Assembly: GCF_022539665.2 (NCBI RefSeq)
Contig: NC_081338.1
Location: forward strand, 1-64,000
Origin: Daphnia carinata
Lineage: Eukaryota > Arthropoda > Branchiopoda > Diplostraca > Daphniidae
DNA: 64,000 nucleotides
Direction of reading: 5' to 3'
The position numbers were made by a program, and so were the translations under genes. Shown here piece after piece: positions 56,717 through 64,000 of the stretch (position 1 is the stretch's first letter; each line of letters begins with the position of its first letter). Below the pieces are notes generated by a model. It had not been told where the DNA came from. It was given only the letters and a program-made list of their open reading frames with translations, and ran no database searches.

Positions 56717-56761
56717 AAAATGTGGAACGCTTCACGATTTTGCGTGTCATCCTTGCGCAGG
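56717..56761 (-). pseudogene. Truncated U6 snRNA (3' part), right array end
   Basis: Has the U6 3' end and T6 terminator up to 'ttgcgcagg' on plus, then breaks. The 5' half and promoter are missing, so no U6 can be made here. Confidence 0.9.
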
Positions 56762-56780
56762 AGCACGGCCCCTGCGCAAG
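56762..56780 (+). repeat. Inverted U6 fragment at right border
   Basis: agcacggcccctgcgcaag is an inverted copy (one mismatch) of the U6 core segment at the break, forming a fold-back with 56752-56761. Confidence 0.8.
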
Positions 56781-57266
56781 CTTCTTCTTCTTCTTCTTCT
56801 TCTTCTTCTTCTTCTTCTTCTTCTTCTTCTTCTTCTTCTTCTTCTTCTTCTTCTTCTTCTTCTTCTTCTTCTTCTTCTTCTTCTTCTTCTTCTTCTTCTT
56901 CTTCTTCTTCTTCTTCTTCTTCTTCTTCTTCTTCTTCTTCTTCTTCTTCTTCTTCTTCTTCTTCTTCTTCTTCTTCTTCTTCTTCTTCTTCTTCTTCTTC
57001 TTCTTCTTCTTCTTCTTCTTCTTCTTCTTCTTCTTCTTCTTCTTCTTCTTCTTCTTCTTCTTCTTCTTCTTCTTCTTCTTCTTCTTCTTCTTCTTCTTCT
57101 TCTTCTTCTTCTTCTTCTTCTTCTTCTTCTTCTTCTTCTTCTTCTTCTTCTTCTTCTTCTTCTTCTTCTTCTTCTTCTTCTTCTTCTTCTTCTTCTTCTT
57201 CTTCTTCTTCTTCTCTTCTTCGTCTTCTTCTTCTTCTTCTTCTTCTTCTTCTTCTTCTTCTTCTTC
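56781..57266 (+). repeat. (TTC)n microsatellite, about 486 bp
   Basis: About 160 TTC copies with a small interruption at about 57214-57223. On the minus strand it is (GAA)n. Long homo-amino-acid frames across it are artefacts. It is a polypurine/polypyrimidine tract with triplex potential. Confidence 0.98.
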
Positions 57267-57311
57267 GCGATACTGCGATACTATCGCGATACTTTTTACT
57301 ATCGCGATAGT
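57267..57311. repeat. Short palindrome cluster 'atcgcgat'
   Basis: Two 'gcgatact' direct copies and two self-complementary 'tatcgcgata' blocks separated by 'ctttttac', able to form a hairpin of about 10-12 bp. Confidence 0.7.
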
Positions 57312-58279
57312 CCAACCCTGCTTGTAAGCTGTTTTTAGGGTTTTGAAAATTGCATTGAGCTCGGTTGTCAGTATGGAGGTATTTTATTTCCTTTTTTTAT
57401 TTTTAGGATTGGGATGTAGATTGCACAGCTTGCAAAGAAGTCTTCTGAGGTCTTTGAGCCATGATTGTAGATTCCGTTTTCATGTGGATTTATTTTGGCT
57501 TTCATTTCGAGGAATTCATTTCGGGCTAGTGTTACAGTTTATTTTATTACACATACAATTGCACAGAGAAATTGCTACAAAGACTGTATAAAATACACAC
57601 AACATATACTATTTACATACACTCGCGAAGGGAAGGCAGCAGTAATGCAGAGCTCCTTCTTAAGGACTTACGCGAGGACGGCCAGGTAACATCAGAGCCT
57701 CCTCTTAGCGTCCTATCGGACATCGGGCCGAACCCGACTACCTTTCTAATTAAAAGAGAGGCCAGAGGTCGACTCAGGTTCGACCTGACCTCTAGGGGTA
57801 GAAAGATAGCAATAAGGAAAACAAACATGGCAATGAAATCTGAAAACAGATGGCAGCACTTACAACATAGACCAAAGAGGGCAACAGTTGCAACACTAGA
57901 TTGAAACGAAAGTTTTTTTGCCAGCATCTTCTGTAAGGCAGATGTTGCCTTTGGAACGTGGGGATATGCGCGTGCGTGTGTTTTCGTTCCATTTTTAAGC
58001 CAAGACTTCTATTGTAATCTTTACGTCTTGCGATATTGAGCGCGATACTTTCCATTTAACCACTGAAATCGATCCAGTCGAGAAAGAGTGAACTTCTTAA
58101 CTGCACGCTCTCTGTCAGAAGTAGAGCTATAGAATAAACAAGCAGAGGAACTAAATGAACAAGAGCTTTAAGGACGAATCGTTAGAGGAGCGAGGTACGA
58201 CGACAAAGTTATGAGCTTGATTGGAAAAAAATATATACACAAGAAAGATTTTTGTCCAACTACTATAAGATTTTCATTA
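57312..58279. other. No gene recognised
   Basis: Only short frames on both strands without family resemblance. Bases around 57535-57610 ('cagtttattttattac') are AT-rich and could be an old LTR remnant, but nothing firm supports it. Confidence 0.4.
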
Positions 58280-58416
58280 GGGCTCGGGCCCGGTTACCTG
58301 AGCTACGGGTTACTACTGGAAGATATTGGCGAGGAACATTGAAAATGGGTTTTCTTCAGCTTCCCTTTAGTATCTTCCAGTAGTAAGCCTGGTCTCGGTT
58401 AACCGTGTCGAGCCCC
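58280..58416. mobile_element. MITE-like inverted-repeat element, about 137 bp
   Basis: Two arms of about 55 bp are inverted copies: 'gggctcgggcccggttac' and 'gttactactggaagata' on the left match, reversed, 'tatcttccagtagtaa' and 'ggttaaccgtgtcgagcccc' on the right. The spacer is about 30 bp. No transposase is present. The target duplication is not clear. Confidence 0.75.
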
Positions 58417-58674
58417 AATAGTAATTGCTGTATTTTCTTTTTCAGACAATTCAACCGTGATAATCTGAACTTTTTTAAAATGATTTTGATCAGGTTATAT
58501 TACCTCCTAACCGAGAGTTAAAAGAAATTGGCATTGCTTCTGTTTGCTTGATCAGAAATAGCTGACATCTCGGAGCCAATGGAACTCGAGCTTTTCGAAC
58601 ACTTTCAGAATTCTGGTAGCGTTTAGAATTGAACCGTAGGATTCCCAGCTTTCAGGGACGAATTTTGAGAAAAC

Positions 58675-58680
58675 TTTATT
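58675..58680 (-). promoter_or_regulatory. Polyadenylation signal for vav
   Basis: AATAAA on the minus strand about 145 bp beyond the vav stop codon. Confidence 0.5.
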
Positions 58681-58824
58681 AGATTAGGTTCTTAATGAAG
58701 GAATCTGCTAGCTGTTTCCCCGACTTAAATGAACAAACCAACACGTGCCATGATATCATTTGTTGATACAAGACGAGTTTATATCACATGAGCAAAACTA
58801 TTGGCGGTCACTCGACTACCCACT

Positions 58825-61800
58825 TCATGCACCATAGAAGTTGTCTTCTTTTACAAAATCCTTCGGGAAATAACCATCCTTAATCAAAACGAAATCAGTT
58901 AACACTTTTCATACAGCTTTAAAATAGCATTTACCTGATCATTAAATCTTCCTTTCCACCATCCATTTTCGTCACCTTCCTTGCTCACCACAATGAGGTG
59001 TTGTCCTTTAGATATTGACAACTGGTTAAGGTCAAGGTCTTCGGGGACATAATCTTTAATGACTTGGGCAGTGACAAACAAATGTTTCCAAGGTACTTTT
59101 AAATAAGCATCTAACCTAAACGTTGAAAGTGAAATACACAGTTTTAGTTTGCATACAATACAATTCAATGGCCAGGCCCAAACAATTGCATAATTGATTT
59201 CTACCCTTTGAAAGATTCACGCAGACTATTATGTTCATAACGATTGACGAGTTCCACTACTGAACGAAAGAGAAAACTTTCCGAGAGAAAATATCGCCCA
59301 CCACCATCAGAAGTGCGGACTACTTTCATATGTTTAACTTCTTCCCCTGTCCTACGAATACAATAGTAATGTGAAACATGATACGAGCGTGTTTGGAAAC
59401 TACGGATTTGGAATACCTCAAACTTAATGCGTACGTGTTATCGTTGGATTTAAAGCGTAATAGGTATGTCCCGAGAGGTGTGTTCCTTAACACTGCTTCA
59501 GCTGCCGAGCGCGTCATTTCACCAGCAAACCTTCATTTCCGTACGACGAATTTAAAAAGAAATGCATGAGCGTATATAAAAAGAACAGTATTTATGACAA
59601 ATAAACCAAGGATATCGATCCAGTTCCATAGGATGAAAACCAAGAGAAGAAAACTTAGGTCCAACAGGTCTGGGGCGCGGTGGAGGAATCGGAACCCCAC
59701 AGCTTTTAGTCATCAACATGAGGCACTCTCTGTGAACAGCTACATTGCATTTGCTACATTTATATCCCTAAGTAAATGGAATAGCCATTAGATAACCGTG
59801 AATAGTACCAAAAATCATTATAATGTGCATTGTTGACATTCTATGATTCAGATGTTTAACCTGAAAAAAAGCTCCTTTTAGAAGCTTTCTGCATCGGTTG
59901 CACGAAGTTGAATTGGGAAAAGTGTAGAATTCATAGCTGTGGTCTGTTCCCCATGATTCAGGTGGATTTAATTTTTCCCTGGAAAGTAACGTACCAGTTA
60001 AACAGGATTATATCATTGCTACCGTTTCCAAAAGTTACTGACAAAGTTTCACTGAAGGCTCCGATCCATTTATTCTTTGCTTCCGCCGATTTCGCATACA
60101 AGGTGTAGGCGGTTTTGTTTTGATTATCAACTAGAAGCCATTGGTGACTCCAGCGGGCTTCTTTCCCATTTTGATTTCTACTAGCTGGGTGGTCCTCCAA
60201 CTTGAATTTTTCAAGTGACAAGAATAATTTGAATGAATATTGGTCTCCCTAGATTAAATACAAAACAAAAACAAATCATCGATTGGGTCAAAGTAAAAAG
60301 TTACTCGCACAAGCTAATTGGTAAGTTAACGATTGATGTAGTGCGTTAGAGAGAAAATTTGAAAGAAGATGATTTACCCCCAATAATTTATCCACCATCT
60401 AGTTAAGTTTGATGAAAGATGATCACATTGTGAAAATGCATTAGATAAAAAAAAAACCGTTAGATAATCAGATAAGTTGGTAATTAACACTAGATTACAA
60501 TATTCTAGCGACGCCCATAAAAAAAAAGTGGATGAGAATATATAAATAAAAGAAAATAAAAATTACGCGAGTGGCTTTGCAAAAGATGACTCCGCGATTG
60601 AATAGAAAGACGTAGCGAGTTTTGGCATTCCGCGACTCCTCGTGCGATCGCATTTTCAGTTCACCATCCTTTATCAGTCTACCGTACTCGACCAAATCGC
60701 AGTTTTCCATTATATTCCAATTAGAAATACTAGCCTGGTATTACAACTTTAATAGAGTAAAACTTCGTATGAAAATTTGCGAACAGAGAGACTTACCTGA
60801 ACATCTTTAATAATTTGGCGCATTTCGTGATCTCGGGTAGATTCGTTTGTGTAATCAGCTATGTCAATCATCGCCTCGTAAGCCGATTGAAGTTCATCGT
60901 ACTCCTCAAGCGACTATACACAAACATGAAAGAGTTATAATCGTACACTCGTACAAAGTAACAAGTTGGCACACTCGTGCAATGCAATAACAAATTCAGA
61001 AACATGCATAAAACAATATTCAGGCCATACTCATAAAAGTAGAACGGTTTGCTTGACTGATTACTACCTTGTCCGTATGTTTGCTAATATTCCCCAACAA
61101 CAATGGATATTTGAGTAACCGTTGCATGGGAAGCGTAATTAAATCTTCCAAGTTTAAAGCTACCTCACTGGCCTCTCGTTGACACCGCTGCAATAAATAG
61201 AATAAAAAAGAAAAAAAAAGGTTTTCGTCACCTTTCTTACTTACGGTTAAAGAAATTTAAACAAAACAAGGAGCAACATTGAGGAAGTAATAGACACATT
61301 TTGTACCTCAATTTTCTCGGCTACATCTCTACTTCTGCAGATGGCTGATTTTATAGTACGACGTGCACTGGAAAGGTTTGAACAGATGCTACCGTATATT
61401 AAAAATTTGTCTTTCCAGTTGAGAAAAACCATGTGTAGCTTGATGTTATTAGTAGTGCAAGCTTTCACCAGATCACTATGTAAGCCTGTATGTATTTCAT
61501 ACAATTCCTTGCAAATGAAAATGAGTTGTTATCTTCTTCATAATTCACATAAAACAGGCAAAATACCTCAATGCCATAAAAAATAGATTTCTTTTCATCT
61601 TCTCTCAGTACAGATGAAAGTGGCCCTTTGAAGTTGGTTTTAATCATATCAAGGGCTTCAATGTATCTTTTCTCAGATTCAACAAGCTCTCTAATGCAAT
61701 ATTCTTTTTTTGCCATTGGTGGTTGTTGAGATGGAAAGTGAGACTAAAAAAAATTGGTTGATCACAATGAAGCATTTAATGGAATGGATTGTTTGAAGTG

Positions 61801-62771
61801 CAGGAAAGTAAAATTTTAAAAAATATCGTGAATGAAACTATTTGGCATTAAACACACACAGCATTATTGAGAGGGGATAAAGATAAATTTAAACAAGCAC
61901 TTACCTGAAGATTTTGGCCATGTTCACCAACAGAACATAGTTCTTCATAGATATTTTCACCAGCAAGAGCATAATTATATTCACAATACTGGTCCTCTCT
62001 AGAAAAAAATTGAAATTTTAGTTATTTTAGATGTTACTGGTAAGTCACATGCCATATTTCACATATTTCTTGTCAAAATGGCAAAGAAAACCCTGACTTG
62101 AAAGGAGAGTTTACAACAAACTCACTGCTGATCGACGTCCTCCAGCCTCCGATAAATTTCCTCGTCTTCTACTTGATGACGACTCTCAACAGATGGAAAT
62201 CCTCTATTTTCATGTAAATAAGCATAAGACTTCGATTTATGAATGCGAAAAACTATGAAAATGAACTAACAACTCACTCAATTCCTTTTTGGGCAACTTT
62301 AGGGCATTTAGAAAGCTTTGATAAGGTTTTTAAAACTTTGCCAAAGTCTGTGTAATCAAAAAGCATAGCAGGCTCAAACAAATCAGATTCACCAAGATCA
62401 AACTTATTCCTACATGCTCGTAGGAATAGCCGAATATTCCTTAAGCTCATGTACTGTTACAAAGATAACATTTAGGAAATAATATTAAATTTAAAAAATG
62501 ATTAATGTAAAGCTATGTAACCCAACACACGAAATATAACTGAACTGCTTACTTGAGACATTTGTGTTCGTTGACAAACATCATGAAAATCCAAAGCATT
62601 TGGGTCAAGCTTCGAAACAAGATAACACAAAATGAATCCATCCCGGATGCATTGACCAAAATGAATCAGTTCTGAATTTGGAGGAAACTGATCACTCCTC
62701 AGGATTTTTAGTCTGTCAAGCCAATCCACACACTCTCTCCATAAAGGAACACGCTGCAAGTTTCCAGCCAT
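58825..62771 (-). CDS. vav: Vav guanine nucleotide exchange factor, 16 coding exons
   Basis: Activates Rho/Rac GTPases downstream of tyrosine kinases. Exons: 62771-62553, 62453-62278, 62203-62126, 61998-61905, 61743-61567, 61507-61307, 61187-61068, 60913-60797, 60734-60567, 60248-60043, 59978-59861, 59767-59607, 59530-59417, 59351-59205, 59115-58935, 58878-58825. All junctions are GT-AG, phases agree, and the sum is 2331 nt (776 aa plus stop), normal for invertebrate Vav. Domains: CH about 5-120 (LWRECVDWL); acidic linker with two IY motifs (about Y149, Y175), the autoinhibitory tyrosines of the family; DH 190-395 (IRELVESEKRYIEAL, PMQRLLKYPLLL); PH 400-518; C1 about 528-580 (CNRCRK..CSKCN..HREC); proline-rich PPPRPRP; SH2 about 610-698 (GTYLLRF); one SH3 about 706-772 (GWWKGRF). 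The start ATG precedes MAGNLQRVPLWREC. The intact frame suggests a functional gene. Confidence 0.95.
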
Positions 62772-63808
62772 ATTATGTAAAGTAGTTGTCAATGAAACAT
62801 GAAAACTTTGTAAAAGCACAAGTGTGTAAGTGCACAGCTTTATCACAAGCCCATTTAATAAAATGTGTCGGAGAACCTATTCAAATAATCAATGCAGTAT
62901 GAAATACAACTTCCATTATATGATTACTAACTGTCAGTACGTAAGTATCTATGGATTATCCATATATAGTTTTTCCGTCATATTTTAATGTCTTTTTACC
63001 AAAACCCAAACTTGCCCAAACTGACAACCACAGATTGCGAAGCAAAGAGTAAAGACAACGATCGGTCCCATTAGGCATTAGCCTGAGCAGAATCAACTGA
63101 AGCTATGTGCTTGGTCTCATCGCTAGAGGTCATGTCATAGTGCTCTGAAAAATTTTCAGCTATTTTTTCTTTTCCTGCTTCTGCTTTGGTCGGAATCTAC
63201 TACCCTAGCAGAAACTTGGTGTCCAGATGGGGTCTGCGTCCGCGATACTCTAATTTTGACTCATTTTTTTGGTCAAGTTTGCGTACTGAATACGGAATCA
63301 ACTTCCTTAAGTACTTTCGGTTCGTGGTCTGGTACTAGCTTAGTACAAATCCGGTATTATGGACGCAAAAAAGAAGCGAAGCGCTTAAGTCCCTGGTACC
63401 AATGTTGGGCTCATTTTTTACTGGTCTCTTGTACGCTAGCACGAAAGCCGAGCGCTACAGCCCGTGGTACGAGTATTATACTCGTCTAATACTGGCCTTT
63501 GTTATGTCTAATACGTGCCTAATATGTCCTCAGAATTTTCTGCAAAAATTGGGATTGATGTGGATACAAAAAACCAGTATTAGACTCGTTTTTTCACTGG
63601 CCTATGTTCTTACAATTTTTTTGCTTCAATGTTTTTACACCGTTGAGGAGCTTTATTATCAGTTTTGGAGGCTTCAAATACACTGACTTGTATCTTGACT
63701 AATCTTCTCTAGTTAATAAATAAATTATAAATGCGGAATAATATTGGTACAATTTTAATAACGTTTTCCGGTTTGCGCATTCAGGCATGATCCAATATTG
63801 TTTAGCAT
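62772..63808. other. Upstream of vav; no gene recognised
   Basis: Should contain vav 5' UTR or promoter, not delimited. Bases 63379-63610 hold diverged direct copies of a segment like 'gcgct..agccc.tggtac' followed by 'tactggcct.tgtt', repeating about every 70-120 bp. Confidence 0.4.
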
Positions 63809-64000
63809 TGTAACGAGCCCACAGGCTATCCGAAGACGGCCACACCCTCAACATCCCTCAAGCGTTTCACAAGTGAAAGTGAACATGTCCCCTCCCATTT
63901 TACCTTCATTTTGTATGTGTGTTAGTAGTATAAATACTGCATTTTTGTAACATGTAATTCGGACTTGTTACGACAATCCACTGCAATACACAAGGTTTGA
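63809..64000 (+). mobile_element. Putative LTR start, cut by window end
   Basis: Begins TGTAACGAGCCCACAGG. A TATAAATACTGC box lies near 63930, and the stretch continues as typical LTR-like sequence to the edge. The first ten bases equal the terminal ten of the gypsy LTR at 8881, but the rest differs. A second LTR and coding region would lie outside the window. Confidence 0.45.

Larger units (their letters stand above)
31043..56761 (-). repeat. Tandem array of 16 U6-tRNA units, about 1.6 kb each
   Basis: U6 5' ends recur at 31111, 32714, 34322, 35929, 37536, 39133, 40748, 42350, 43959, 45565, 47175, 48782, 50388, 51994, 53605 and 55211, so units are 1597-1615 bp. Each unit holds U6, tRNA-Thr, tRNA-Leu, tRNA-Ser and tRNA-Tyr, all on the minus strand and in that transcription order. 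A spacer of about 715 bp lies between Tyr and the next U6. Spacers are almost identical between units, which shows recent amplification or strong homogenisation. The array begins and ends within U6 at the same position, so it contains a whole number of units. Confidence 0.98.

Noticed and set aside
56653..57327. Open frames of poly-Glu, poly-Ser and poly-Phe
   Set aside because: They are translations of the (TTC)n microsatellite in several frames and have no protein-like flanks.
57343..58055. Frames of 80-110 codons left of vav
   Set aside because: They overlap one another on both strands and lack splice or family support; likely chance.

Overview
The window is eukaryotic. Spliceosomal introns are short (most about 55-70 bp). 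The one clear single-copy host gene is a Vav exchange factor with the invertebrate CH-DH-PH-C1-SH2-SH3 layout, which has only one SH3. tRNA-Tyr and tRNA-Thr carry introns, and the mobile elements belong to families common in arthropods. I infer an arthropod, quite possibly a small crustacean such as Daphnia; the species cannot be proven from the window alone. LAYOUT: (1) 1-24995 is satellite-rich and looks heterochromatic. A 70-bp satellite lies in one orientation at 1-2962 and in the opposite orientation at 7974-8880 and 17574-24995. The two orientations are separated by a 5-kb AT-rich segment made of degenerate repeats. A nearly full-length, young Ty3/gypsy element with an env-like region (8881-17573, minus strand) has inserted into the inverted satellite. 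A 100-N gap follows at 24996-25095. (2) 25096-30944 holds a gag-like retroelement fragment and a multi-exon minus-strand gene of the DUF6729 type, a probable DDE-like transposon or domesticated gene. It has a triplicated 60-nt exon and one frameshifting base in an A7 run. (3) 31043-56761 is the most remarkable part: 16 tandem units of about 1.6 kb, all genes on the minus strand. In transcription order each unit reads U6 snRNA, tRNA-Thr(UGU), tRNA-Leu(CAG), tRNA-Ser, tRNA-Tyr(GUA). Spacers and exons are almost identical between units, while the tRNA introns and the tRNA-Ser gene vary. Both ends of the array break inside U6 at the same place, next to fold-back copies of U6 sequence and polypyrimidine tracts; the right-hand tract is a (TTC)n of about 486 bp. 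(4) 57267-64000 holds a short palindrome cluster, a MITE-like inverted repeat, the complete 16-exon vav coding region (minus strand) and, at the right edge, what looks like the start of another LTR. HOW IT WORKS TOGETHER: the Pol III array supplies spliceosomal U6 and four tRNAs. No T4 run lies between the Thr, Leu and Ser genes, so each unit may make one Thr-Leu-Ser precursor, while U6 and Tyr have their own terminators. Only two of the 16 Ser copies look fully normal (one AGA, one CGA anticodon). Seven carry an internal T4 in the variable arm, which would stop Pol III early. The remaining elements (satellite, gypsy, DUF6729 gene, MITE) are mobile or repetitive DNA with no visible link to vav.
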